A stretch of DNA of 64,000 nt, taken from NCBI GenBank assembly GCA_025370055.1, contig CP073041.1:5922272-5986271 (forward strand), read 5' to 3'. Origin of the DNA: Woronichinia naegeliana WA131 (GTDB lineage: Bacteria > Cyanobacteriota > Cyanobacteriia > Cyanobacteriales > Microcystaceae). The position numbers and the translations under genes were made by a program. Numbering within the stretch: the first letter of the stretch is position 1; every line of letters begins with the position of its first letter. This document shows, piece after piece, positions 37,932-46,517 of the stretch. Below the pieces are notes generated by a model. It was not told where the DNA came from and searched no databases. It saw nothing but the letters and a program-made list of their open reading frames with translations.

Positions 37932-38144
37932 ATGGGTGAATCAAAACGTCGTAAAATGGCTTTAGGAGAAAAATATGGTCAGGAAGAACGTTTTGTCTCC
38001 TGGCTGCCTGTCACCAAAGGTCAAGCTTCGGCTTTTTATCAATGGACAACTCGTGGTGCATGGATTGGCATTGGGGTAATGATTGCGCTCTGGGCCACTG
38101 TCCGTTTTATTGGGCCCGCTTTTGGTTGGTGGACAGTTCAGTAA
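37932..38144 (+). CDS. DUF2839 membrane protein
   Basis: The 70-residue protein reads MGESKRRKMALGEKYGQEER and LPVTKGQASAFYQWTTRGAW, then one transmembrane helix (IGIGVMIALWATVRFIG). It matches the DUF2839 family restricted to cyanobacteria and related plastids. Function is unknown. Confidence 0.85.
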   Translation: MGESKRRKMALGEKYGQEERFVSWLPVTKGQASAFYQWTTRGAWIGIGVMIALWATVRFIGPAFGWWTVQ

Positions 38145-38238
38145 TTTTCGAGGAACTTCACCGTAATTTTTTAACATAAAAAGTTTTAAGCCTGGTATGA
38201 TGGGAGGCTGGACTTATATTCAGTTAATGAGGTTTACT

Positions 38239-38475
38239 ATGTCTCGTCAGTGTCAGTTAACTGGGAAAAAAGCGAATAATGGCTATGCTGTTTCCCACTC
38301 CCATCGTCGTACTAAGAAGCTCCAGCAGGTGAATCTTCATTGGAAACGAGTCTGGTGGCCAGAGGGTAATCGTTGGGTAAAATTACGTCTTTCGACCAAA
38401 GCCATTAAAACCATAGAACTTAAAGGTTTACAGGTGATGGCTAGGGAAGCAGGGATTAATTTAAATCATTATTAA
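38239..38475 (+). CDS. rpmB: 50S ribosomal protein L28
   Basis: I chose ATG at 38239, which gives [20 protein letters not shown], the family start; 14 further upstream codons in frame are unlikely. The 78-residue protein has [20 protein letters not shown] and [24 protein letters not shown] at about 38228 is a fitting ribosome site. Confidence 0.96.
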   Translation: MSRQCQLTGKKANNGYAVSHSHRRTKKLQQVNLHWKRVWWPEGNRWVKLRLSTKAIKTIELKGLQVMAREAGINLNHY

Positions 38476-38574
38476 GTTTGATTCAAGCTTGATCGGGCTT
38501 CTGAGTGGTAGTAGGAAATTTTGGAGTTTATCCCCCTTGCTAGGGGGACTGGCCACTGGCAGTTTTTGAGATCT

Positions 38575-38979
38575 TTAAAAGTTGGTGGAAATTGCCTGTA
38601 CGGGACAGGCCGGAATACATTGTTCACAAACGACACAACGCGATCGCCGAAAAGTCAGTTTAAAGGTTTCGGGATCAAGAATGAGGGCTTCGGTGGGACA
38701 TATTCCAGTACAAAGTCCACAGTCCACACAACTATCTTCATTAATACTAATTTCTCGACTGGCGAGGGAAACCTGGATTTCTTGAGAACGCATCCACTCG
38801 ATCGCCGCTTCCAGTTGATCAATATCGCCGGATAATTCTAAAACCAATTTGCCGACCTGATTAGGCGCAACCTGGGCACGGATAATATTGGCCGCCACAT
38901 TAAAGTCCTTTGCCAATCGATAGGTGATGGGCATTTGGATCGTGCGTCGAGGAAAGGAGAGAGTAACTCGTTTTTTCAT
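38575..38979 (-). CDS. NIL-domain 2[4Fe-4S] ferredoxin
   Basis: The 134-residue protein has an N-terminal NIL domain (YRLAKDFNVAANIIRAQVAP) and two cluster-binding motifs, CVDCGLCTGICP and CVVCEQCIPACP. It lies only four bases behind crtO on the same strand, so the two are very likely co-transcribed. The NIL-ferredoxin pairing is common in cyanobacteria; its donor and acceptor are unknown. Confidence 0.9.
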   Translation of the reverse strand: MKKRVTLSFPRRTIQMPITYRLAKDFNVAANIIRAQVAPNQVGKLVLELSGDIDQLEAAIEWMRSQEIQVSLASREISINEDSCVDCGLCTGICPTEALILDPETFKLTFRRSRCVVCEQCIPACPVQAISTNF

Positions 38980-38983
38980 GGCT

Positions 38984-40636
38984 TTACCCCAAAGCTCGAA
39001 ATGGACGAAGCCAGGAGCGTTGTTGCTTCAAGAAAACCCTAGCACAGTTACGTCCTGGCATTCCTGAAATGGAACCGCCTGGATGGGTTCCAGCCCCCGT
39101 CAGATAGAGATTTTTGATCGGGGTTTGGTAATTCGCGATTTCAGGTAGAGGACGCAAAAACATCATTTGATCTAGGGTCATATCTAAATGATAGTAGTTC
39201 CCCTTATAACTGCCCAAACGTTCAGCTAATTCGGCAGGGCTTTCCACATGGCGGGCCAGAATGGCTGCTTTGAGATTGGGGGCATAGTCCGCCAGTTTAT
39301 CAATGACCCGATCTGCGACTTTGTTTTTTAGCTCCTCTGTCCAACCTGTCCCATTTAAACCCGTTCCTTCCGCTCCGGCAATTTGATAGGGCGCGAAAAA
39401 TTCAATCCAGAGGGTATGTTTGCCTGGAGGAGCCATCGATGGATCGAGCAGGGTGGGAATATCTAAATAGAGCGAGGGATTACTATCGGGAATTTGTCCC
39501 AGAATGGTCAGGGCATGGGACTGTTCCACGTGTAACATGGAATCGGCGATCAAAATCGTTCCCATCAGATGACTTTCATTCTGGGTAAAGCGTTCAAAAC
39601 GAGGCAGTTCGGCCAAAGCGCAGTCAATTTTTAAAATAGTTTCGTTATTGTTAATTAAGCGTCTTTCAACCCGTTCTCGTAAGTGAGGATCGGCCTCTGC
39701 GATCGCCCCTGGTTCCACTAATTGTAGAAATAACCGTCGGGCATCCAGATTAGAAATAATTCCTTTTGCTGCCTTAAAAATTTTGCCATCGGCCACTTCA
39801 ACGGCGATCGCCGTTCCCTTGTCCACCAAAACCCGCTTAACGGTCTGCTCGGTCAGAATCGTTCCCCCTTTGGCTTGGACTAATTTCACCAAGGCATTGA
39901 TTAAAGCTCCCGTTCCCCCCTTAGGTCGAGCCATACCAGGATCATGACGCATGGCCATCATCATCATGCCCGCCGTAATCCCTTTTTGAGAGGGGGGAGC
40001 ACCAATCTCTGCTGCTAATCTAGCTAACGGTGCTTTGACAATCTCGCTATCAAACCATTCATTCAATAAGTCTTCTGGAGAACTGATCATCGTCCGAATA
40101 AAATCCAAAGCCTTATTCTTAGAACCGGCGATCGCCCAGATCTGCTGCAAACGGCGGCGATCGTAAGAACCGAGAATTTCCAAAATCGCCTGGGGGGGAA
40201 CATTAAAAAGGGGTTGAATCGCCTCCATTAAAACTGACCAATAGCGAATAAACTCCCCATACTTTTCCGCATCACGGGGGCTATAACGGGCAATCTCTGC
40301 ACAGGTTTGAGCCAGGGAACGATGAGCCAGAAAATACTGCCCATTGGGATGGGGACAAAATACCGTCGGATCACAAAACAAATATTCCAGACCGTATTGA
40401 GCTAGGCCTAATTCTTGCAGAACAGGGCCTAAAAAAATAAATTCATGATCGATCGCACAGCGATTAAACTGGAAATGAGGAGCCTCCTTTGGCATCAATT
40501 CTTCCGTTGTGGCTGCTCCTCCAGGAATAGAACGTTTCTCTAATAACAACACCCGATAGCCAGCTTTCAGTAGATAAGCCGCGCAAACCAAGCCATTATG
40601 TCCCGCTCCAATCACAACAACATCATAGATTTCCAT
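38984..40636 (-). CDS. crtO: Beta-carotene ketolase, CrtO type
   Basis: CrtO adds a keto group to the beta ring of carotenoids to make echinenone or canthaxanthin. The 550-residue protein resembles Synechocystis CrtO throughout: VVVIGAGHNGLVCAAYLLKA, PGGAATTEELMP, FNRCAIDHEFIFLGPVLQEL, ARPKGGTGALINALVKLVQA and NLYLTGAGTHPGGSISGMPG. It uses FAD, unlike the CrtW ketolases. It heads an apparent two-gene operon with a ferredoxin. Confidence 0.92.
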   Translation of the reverse strand: MEIYDVVVIGAGHNGLVCAAYLLKAGYRVLLLEKRSIPGGAATTEELMPKEAPHFQFNRCAIDHEFIFLGPVLQELGLAQYGLEYLFCDPTVFCPHPNGQYFLAHRSLAQTCAEIARYSPRDAEKYGEFIRYWSVLMEAIQPLFNVPPQAILEILGSYDRRRLQQIWAIAGSKNKALDFIRTMISSPEDLLNEWFDSEIVKAPLARLAAEIGAPPSQKGITAGMMMMAMRHDPGMARPKGGTGALINALVKLVQAKGGTILTEQTVKRVLVDKGTAIAVEVADGKIFKAAKGIISNLDARRLFLQLVEPGAIAEADPHLRERVERRLINNNETILKIDCALAELPRFERFTQNESHLMGTILIADSMLHVEQSHALTILGQIPDSNPSLYLDIPTLLDPSMAPPGKHTLWIEFFAPYQIAGAEGTGLNGTGWTEELKNKVADRVIDKLADYAPNLKAAILARHVESPAELAERLGSYKGNYYHLDMTLDQMMFLRPLPEIANYQTPIKNLYLTGAGTHPGGSISGMPGRNCARVFLKQQRSWLRPFRALG

Positions 40637-40774
40637 TCAATACTTTTCACTTTCAAGAGATAAGGTTGTATAGATAGATAGATGCACTCATTATATAATA
40701 GTAAATAGACCATTTTATACTTTCTTTTCTGATTTCCACCAACGTTATCTTATCCCATCTCATTAAAATATCCT

Positions 40775-41113
40775 ATGAATAGCAGTATTAGAGTAATTGA
40801 ACCATCTGGACTTTTTGATAGTACTCAGGCTCCTAAGTTTTGTCATGATATTGAACAATTACTCAACAATAAAGTTGTGACTATTGTGGTCGATTTTAAG
40901 GATGTTACTTTTATGGATAGTTCTGGGTTAGGTGCCCTTGTCCAGTCCTTGAAAATTACACGAGCTACTGGCGTTAAGCTACTTCTATGCTCATTTAATG
41001 ATCAATTAAAAATGTTGTTTGAACTTACGGGAATGGATCAGGTTTTTGAGATTTTTTCTGGACGGGAAGAGTTAGAGCAAAAAATCGATCCTTTTTCTCC
41101 CAACAGCGACTAA
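40775..41113 (+). CDS. STAS-domain anti-sigma-factor antagonist
   Basis: The 112-residue protein reads VDFKDVTFMDSSGLGALVQS, the SpoIIAA phosphorylation-site motif with the serine pair in DSSGLG. The helix after it (VKLLLCSFNDQLKMLFELTG) fits STAS proteins. It lies convergent to a phosphatase of the RsbU type at 41207, a natural partner for dephosphorylating it. Confidence 0.9.
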   Translation: MNSSIRVIEPSGLFDSTQAPKFCHDIEQLLNNKVVTIVVDFKDVTFMDSSGLGALVQSLKITRATGVKLLLCSFNDQLKMLFELTGMDQVFEIFSGREELEQKIDPFSPNSD

Positions 41114-41206
41114 AGAGATATCCCAAAAACGAGGATTATTTCACGATGTTGAATTTTGGGGAAAGCAACCTAATTCCTTACAATTTATTTTTGGATCAGT
41201 ACCCTG

Positions 41207-42352
41207 TTAGTGAAAATTGATCTCAATAATAGATAAATCATCCTCAAAAATTGCTTTTTGATAAAATTGGTTTAACAGTAATAATAATTTATCGAGATTC
41301 TCTGCAGGCATCAAATGATATTTTTTAAGTACAGCGAGAAAGTCCTCTAGGCAAAAGAAGTTATGACTATCCTTTTCCACTTCGTAGATCCCATCACTAA
41401 AGATATAGAGACTCGCTGGGGTAGAAATGGGAATGATTTCTTCATAGTATTCTGAATCTAAAAACATACCAATGGGAAAACCATTTGTTTTAAGACGCAT
41501 TTCTTCGATCTGACCATCCTCAATTGTCCTGAGTAAAATCCCTGGGGGATGTCCCGCACTACTATAGGTTAGTTTTCGAGTGCGACAATTATAGACACCG
41601 TACCAGATAGTAAAATAGGAATTATTTCTGGCGGTCATCTGGAAAACCTGATTCTGATTCAATTCATGAAGAACGGCCTGGGGACTGTAGTAATTGACTT
41701 GATCGCCTTGTCTTTTTCGCAGGGAATCGATGACATAAATAGACGGCACAGCCGCTTTAAATCCGTGTCCGGCCACATCCAAAAGATAAAAAGCGATATT
41801 TTCTTCATCTAACCAAAAATAGTCAAAACCATCTCCCCCCAATTGTCGAGAAGGTATAAATCGAACATCGATACTCAGAGCTTTGTGGACTAGAGATTGA
41901 GGTAAAATAGAGCGTATATATTCTGCGGCTTCTCGAAGTTCTGCCTCTAATAGTTCAGTTTTTTCTTTTAACGCTTGACTTAAATCATGAAGTCTTAAAC
42001 CAGCCCTGACCCGTGCCAGTAACTCAGCAACTTGTACTGGCTTAAAGAGGAAATCATCGGCTCCCGCATCTAAACCGGCTACCCGATCTTCAATCGAAGC
42101 GAGGGAGGTCAAGAGAATGAAAAAAGTTGTTGATAATTGAGGTAACTTTTTGATCTGGGAACAAACCTCTAATCCAGACAGGTTTGGCATTAACCAATCA
42201 CAGATAATCAGAGCCGGACAAATTTCCTTGGCCTTGGCTAACCCTTCTTCTCCATTGCTGGCAACACTGACAGAATAACCGCTTCCTGTCAATATCCGTT
42301 GCAGTAAACGTTGGATAGCGAAGTCATCATCAACAATCAAGATTTGTACCAT
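41207..42352 (-). CDS. Response regulator with PP2C (RsbU/SpoIIE) phosphatase output
   Basis: The 381-residue protein has a receiver domain (MVQILIVDDDFAIQRLLQR, ALIICDWLMPNLSGLEVC, DFLFKPVQV; phospho-acceptor in CDWLMP) followed by a coiled-coil linker and the PP2C core (RQLGGDGFDYFWL, FYLLDVAGHGFKAAVPS, LTYSSAGHPPGILL, LYIFSDGIYE). The metal-binding aspartates are present. It would turn a phosphorelay signal into dephosphorylation of a STAS protein, likely the one encoded opposite. Confidence 0.92.
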   Translation of the reverse strand: MVQILIVDDDFAIQRLLQRILTGSGYSVSVASNGEEGLAKAKEICPALIICDWLMPNLSGLEVCSQIKKLPQLSTTFFILLTSLASIEDRVAGLDAGADDFLFKPVQVAELLARVRAGLRLHDLSQALKEKTELLEAELREAAEYIRSILPQSLVHKALSIDVRFIPSRQLGGDGFDYFWLDEENIAFYLLDVAGHGFKAAVPSIYVIDSLRKRQGDQVNYYSPQAVLHELNQNQVFQMTARNNSYFTIWYGVYNCRTRKLTYSSAGHPPGILLRTIEDGQIEEMRLKTNGFPIGMFLDSEYYEEIIPISTPASLYIFSDGIYEVEKDSHNFFCLEDFLAVLKKYHLMPAENLDKLLLLLNQFYQKAIFEDDLSIIEINFH

Positions 42353-42504
42353 ATCTGGTTAAAAATAAATAAAATGTGCTTTCCTCTCAGCTCAATCATT
42401 GAGTCTGTCAAAAAGTATGACTTTAAAGATCAGTATTGGCTACTATCCCTAGAGAGGTCTTGCGGGTTACTCAGGACCTTTTTACTAGTTAGGGGAGTTA
42501 AAGC

Positions 42505-42663
42505 GTGAAAGTTAAGATAATGACTCTCCCCCTTAATCTGGTCAGCAACGAACAAACCCTGAATCCCGTAGAGAATGATCGAACAGGGGAAACCAAATTC
42601 ATTGGGATGCTTCAGAAACTTGTCTCTGAATTGAAGTTATCTTTATGCCAGAAGACTGGCTGA
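42505..42663 (+). CDS. Possible small protein, 52 codons
   Basis: A GTG at 42505, seven bases after AGGGGAG, opens 52 codons reading MKVKIMTLPLNLVSNEQTLN, then ETKFIGMLQKLVSELKLSLC, ending at TGA 42661-42663. No family is recognised. It lies in a 400-base gap between the response regulator and the sulfurtransferase; the rest of the gap shows no other gene. Coding status is uncertain. Confidence 0.35.
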   Translation: MKVKIMTLPLNLVSNEQTLNPVENDRTGETKFIGMLQKLVSELKLSLCQKTG

Positions 42664-42756
42664 ATGAGTTATCTATTGTATATTATCCATTATTCAATAA
42701 TTTTTTGTCTTTCTTTGGCAAGCATCTGACAACATTTATTCTTAACTATTATTAAT

Positions 42757-43608
42757 ATGATGTCTGTTTATCCGCAATCAGAGCTTATTTCCCCCTCTCA
42801 ATTAGCCCAGGCATTGGAGCATAATCCTTTGCAAGTGGTTGATTGTCGTTTTCAACTGAGTGATCCGGCTTGGGGCTATGAACAGTATTTACAGGGGCAT
42901 ATTCCAGGAGCCGTTTATCTACATTTGGATCGGGATCTTTCCTCTCCTATTGGTCGTCATGGCGGTCGGCATCCTCTTCCTGAGCCATCACAGTTGGTCA
43001 AAACCTTAGCCAAAATGGGAATTACCTTGGGGGAAACCTGGGTGGTTGCCTATGATGACAGTCGCTTTGCTTTTGCGTCTCGGCTTTGGTGGTTACTCCG
43101 CTATCTCGGCCATGAAAGGGTTTCGCTGTTGGATGGTGGTTGGCAGGCTTGGCAGGCTGCTGGTTTGGCGATCGCCTCTGGCTTAGGGGAAGTAAGCTCG
43201 ATTCCCATTGTCAATGATTTTGTCCCCACTGTGCAAAGCGATTGGCTGGTGGATTGGGAAACCATGCAAACTAAACTGAATTCCCCTGGCACGGTTTTGG
43301 TGGATTCCAGGGAACGCGATCGCTACGAGGGAAAACGAGAACCCATTGATCCAATCGCGGGCCATATTGAAGGAGCTATTTGTTTACCCTGGCAAGAAGT
43401 TACCACTCCCGACGGTTATTGTCAATCGCCGGCAATCCTACGTCAACGCTGGCAAGAGCAGGAAAAGGCCGAAGAGATTATTGTTTACTGTGGTTCTGGA
43501 GTAACAGCCTGTGTCAATCTTTTTTCACGGGCGATCGCCGGTTTACCGATGGCAAAACTGTACCCTGGCGGCTGGAGTGATTGGTGTTCCTATCTGATTA
43601 AATCCTAA
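42757..43608 (+). CDS. Sulfurtransferase (two rhodanese domains)
   Basis: The 283-residue protein begins with an inactive rhodanese domain (DCRFQLSDPAWGYEQYLQGH) and has an active second domain with HIEGAICLPW and YCGSGVTACVN, where the loop CGSGVT holds the catalytic Cys. That loop suits 3-mercaptopyruvate or thiosulfate sulfurtransferase. The ATG at 42757 and the next at 42760 are both possible. Confidence 0.92.
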   Translation: MMSVYPQSELISPSQLAQALEHNPLQVVDCRFQLSDPAWGYEQYLQGHIPGAVYLHLDRDLSSPIGRHGGRHPLPEPSQLVKTLAKMGITLGETWVVAYDDSRFAFASRLWWLLRYLGHERVSLLDGGWQAWQAAGLAIASGLGEVSSIPIVNDFVPTVQSDWLVDWETMQTKLNSPGTVLVDSRERDRYEGKREPIDPIAGHIEGAICLPWQEVTTPDGYCQSPAILRQRWQEQEKAEEIIVYCGSGVTACVNLFSRAIAGLPMAKLYPGGWSDWCSYLIKS

Positions 43609-43836
43609 TAACGGAGGATGGTCTAGGGGATTTGGTCAAGAATCCCCTTCCTCTTGTACAATTTGGAAAGGTTAGTTTCCGAACTGCTTGGATTATAATC
43701 TTTATACTATCTATTAAAGACTTATCCCTTATTAAATAGCTGACGCTCAACTTATAATCTAGTCATAATTCTCTAACTTAACTTCTAATTTCAAAATTAC
43801 TTCTTATTTTATCTAAAAATTTAGGTCTAACTTTCT

Positions 43837-44373
43837 ATGACGAATAGTAACGGTTTTCCTTATCTTAAGGAACGTCTTTCCATTTTTGTGGATGGGAATA
43901 ATATGTTTTATGCACAACAAAAAAATGGTTGGTTTTTTGACCCTAGAAGGGTTCTAGAACATTTTACCAATGATCCAGGGGTTAATTTAATCAATGCTTT
44001 TTGGTACACAGGCTTAAAGGATTCTCAGGATCAAAGGGGTTTTCGGGATGCTCTCATTAGTTTAGGTTATACGGTTAGAACTAAAATTTTAAAGGAATAT
44101 TATGATGATAATTCAGGCCGTTATTCCCAAAAAGCGAATCTTGATATTGAAATTGTTGTCGATATGTTTAACACCGTTGATCAATATGATCGGGTAATTT
44201 TATTTAGTGGGGATGGCGATTTTGAACGGGCAATTGAATTACTGCGTTCTAAAAATACTCATATTACGGTAGTTTCTACCGAAGGAATGATTGCTAGGGA
44301 ATTACGAAATGCGACAGATCGCTATATCGATCTCAATGATATTCGCCTACAGATCGAGAAAAACGATTATTAA
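43837..44373 (+). CDS. NYN-domain protein (LabA/DUF88-like)
   Basis: The 178-residue protein has SIFVDGNNMFYAQQKNG, KANLDIEIVVDMFNTVDQYD and VILFSGDGDFERAIELLRSK, the three acidic clusters of the NYN subset of PIN-like nucleases. LabA in Synechococcus affects circadian output; whether this protein does so is not shown by the sequence. It is followed by a hairpin terminator. Confidence 0.9.
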   Translation: MTNSNGFPYLKERLSIFVDGNNMFYAQQKNGWFFDPRRVLEHFTNDPGVNLINAFWYTGLKDSQDQRGFRDALISLGYTVRTKILKEYYDDNSGRYSQKANLDIEIVVDMFNTVDQYDRVILFSGDGDFERAIELLRSKNTHITVVSTEGMIARELRNATDRYIDLNDIRLQIEKNDY

Positions 44374-44406
44374 TTCGTATTAATTTATCTCAATCCGTCT
44401 TTTTTG

Positions 44407-44455
44407 CCCCCCAACTTTTCAACCTTGCTCAGGGAAGGCTTTGGGGGGATTTTTC
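44407..44455 (+). terminator. Terminator between the NYN gene and the tnpB element
   Basis: CCCCCCAA (44407-44414) and TTGGGGGG (44441-44448) pair perfectly over eight positions, and ATTTTT follows. It lies 34 bases after the NYN stop. Confidence 0.65.
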
Positions 44456-44479
44456 AGGTTATTTATCAATTTACCAGAA

Positions 44480-45843
44480 AAATGGGTAAAAGCCTCGTCC
44501 TTCTAGGGCGACTTTCTATAATTCAGTGTTTTATCTGTAAATTTCTATGATAAAATAAAAGCATGATAGTCAGAGAAGCCAAGCTACTCCATGGAACAAA
44601 GGAGCAATACCAGTCTCTTGATGAAGCTATCCGTACCGCGCAATTTATCAGAAACAAAGCGGTCAGATATTGGATGGATAATCAAGGGGTAGGTAAAGCC
44701 GATTTGTATGTGCTGTGCAAAGAGTTAGCCAAAGAATTTCCTTTTGCGAAGAAGTTAAATTCGGCGGCTAGACAGGCCAGCGCAGAACGGGCTTGGGCTT
44801 CTATCTCCAGTTTCTACAGCCGTTGTAGGAGAGGGGAGAAGCAAAAAGGTTACCCCAAATTCAAAAAACATTGTCGCTCTGTAGAGTATAAAGTTTCAGG
44901 ATGGAAACTGTCTGATGATTGCCTGAAAATTGTTTTCACCGATGGCTTTAATGCTGGTTCTTTTTCTCTTTATTGCAACAAAGAAACGAGGGAAGACCTA
45001 TTTCGATTAAAGATCAATCGGGTTCGGGTAGTCAGAAGAGCAGATGGTTATTATGCTCAATTCTGCTTTGATGTTGACCGCAAGGAACAAGGGGAATATA
45101 CAGGGAATGTAGTTGGTTTGGATTTGGGATTAAAATATTTCACCAAAGACCAAAACGACAATGCTGTAATCTATCCCCAGTTCTTAAGAAAGTCCGAGAG
45201 CAAATTAAAAAAGGCTCAAAAACGCTTAAGTAAAAAATTTGTAAAGGGGGTTAAACCCCAATCCAACAACTACCATAAAGCGCGAAAAAGACTAGGAAAA
45301 ATCCATCTTAAAATTCAACGCCAACGGAAAGATTGGGCAATTAAGCAAGCCCGAAATGTAGTGGCATCTAACGATGTCGTGGTGTATGAAGATTTGAATG
45401 TGTCGAATATGGTCAAGAATCATTCTTTGGCTAAGTCAATTTCTGATGCTAGTTGGTATCAATTCACTCAATGGTTAGACTACTACGGGAAAATCTGGGA
45501 CAAGGCAGTGGTGGCGGTTTCGCCAAACTATACTTCTCAAGATTGTTCTCATTGTGGGCATCGGGCGAAAAAGTCATTAAGTACCAGAACTCATTTTTGT
45601 CCCAATTGTGGAATGGAGATTTGTCGTGATACAAATGCGGCAATTAACATCCTAAAAAAGGGAATGGGTATCTTGGGAATGGCATGGCAAAACAGTACCC
45701 AAGGGCATTGGGAATCTGCCTCGGAAGAGGGAAAGCATGGGGAGAAGACTGCCTCTACTATGGGCGGGAAACCAACAATAGCAAGTGGACTTCCGTGAAC
45801 CATGAAGAAGAATCCCTCGTCGTTCACGCGGGGGAGTATGTCA
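44480..45843 (+). mobile_element. IS605-type element with tnpB only (IS1341 type)
   Basis: The region carries tnpB without tnpA. The left end probably lies in the TGGGTAAAAGCCTCGTCCTT stretch before 44562. The right end has the hairpin-like AATCCCTCGTCGTTCACGCG followed by GGGGAGTATGTCA, a typical end for these elements in cyanobacteria. The right end touches the ilvH stop. The guide RNA of TnpB (omega-RNA) would overlap the 3' end of tnpB and the right end. Confidence 0.65.
44563..45798 (+). CDS. tnpB: RNA-guided TnpB nuclease
   Basis: The 411-residue protein has the RuvC pieces VVGLDLGLKYFTKDQ (first Asp), VVYEDLNVSNM (Glu), and CRDTNAAINILKKG (last Asp), with the zinc-finger pair CSHCG and CPNCG between the last two. 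The N-terminal helical part is intact. All catalytic residues are present, so it could cut DNA guided by the element's right-end RNA. It lacks a TnpA partner and depends on other copies to move. Confidence 0.93.
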   Translation: MIVREAKLLHGTKEQYQSLDEAIRTAQFIRNKAVRYWMDNQGVGKADLYVLCKELAKEFPFAKKLNSAARQASAERAWASISSFYSRCRRGEKQKGYPKFKKHCRSVEYKVSGWKLSDDCLKIVFTDGFNAGSFSLYCNKETREDLFRLKINRVRVVRRADGYYAQFCFDVDRKEQGEYTGNVVGLDLGLKYFTKDQNDNAVIYPQFLRKSESKLKKAQKRLSKKFVKGVKPQSNNYHKARKRLGKIHLKIQRQRKDWAIKQARNVVASNDVVVYEDLNVSNMVKNHSLAKSISDASWYQFTQWLDYYGKIWDKAVVAVSPNYTSQDCSHCGHRAKKSLSTRTHFCPNCGMEICRDTNAAINILKKGMGILGMAWQNSTQGHWESASEEGKHGEKTASTMGGKPTIASGLP

Positions 45844-46365
45844 CAATTTGATGTCCAGGTTTTTGAGTTTTAAAGATTCGGTGTTAACGCCCGACTCTCG
45901 TACCAGGGAAATCTTGCCAGTACGAGCCACTTCTTTAATCCCAAATTTAGTGAGCATTTGGAGAATGGCCACCATTTTTCCAGGATCTCCAACCACCTCT
46001 ACTGTCACCGTTTCTTCTGAAATATCGACAATTCGGGCGCGGAAAATCTGGGCTAACTCAATTACCTCGGCACGACTGTCGGCGATCGCATTGACTTTCA
46101 CCAACATTAGCTCTCGTTCTACACAAGGGGTTTGGGTAATGTCTTGAACTTTCAGAACATTAATAAGTTTGTAGAGTTGTTTCGTTAACTGCTCAATGGT
46201 ACTGTCATCACCAGGGACAACCATTGTAATTCGGGAAACGCCAATTTGTTCGGCTGGGCCAACGGCTAAACTCTCGATATTGTATCCACGTCGGGCAAAT
46301 AACCCGGCGATGCGTGTTAGAACGCCTGCTTCATCTTCAACTAAAACAGAAAGCGTGTGTTTCAT
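45841..46365 (-). CDS. ilvH: Acetolactate synthase small (regulatory) subunit
   Basis: IlvH gives valine feedback control to acetohydroxyacid synthase. The 174-residue protein begins [20 protein letters not shown], an ACT domain, followed by [20 protein letters not shown] and [20 protein letters not shown]. Length is normal. The last base positions and its TGA stop meet the right end of the tnpB element, so the element may have replaced the last residues. Confidence 0.95.
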   Translation of the reverse strand: MKHTLSVLVEDEAGVLTRIAGLFARRGYNIESLAVGPAEQIGVSRITMVVPGDDSTIEQLTKQLYKLINVLKVQDITQTPCVERELMLVKVNAIADSRAEVIELAQIFRARIVDISEETVTVEVVGDPGKMVAILQMLTKFGIKEVARTGKISLVRESGVNTESLKLKNLDIKL

Positions 46366-46517
46366 GACTGGTTTGTATCAAAAAAAGTAGGATAGAAAAG
46401 AGGTATTGCGGCGCGAGTGTAAAAGTTTTGTTCAACAGCAGCAGTCAAATGCTCTTCGTTATCCTAAAATTCATCGTACCATAAGAAGGAGCGAGGCCCC
46501 CTAGTGGCCGATTAGAA

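Noticed and set aside
38528-38546. CCCCCT/AGGGGG hairpin between rpmB and the ferredoxin gene as terminator
   Set aside because: Stem is only six pairs and has no T tract on either side, so I did not list it.
44563-44700. IS200-type tnpA partner for tnpB
   Set aside because: No tnpA-like frame is present on either side, so the element is tnpB-only.
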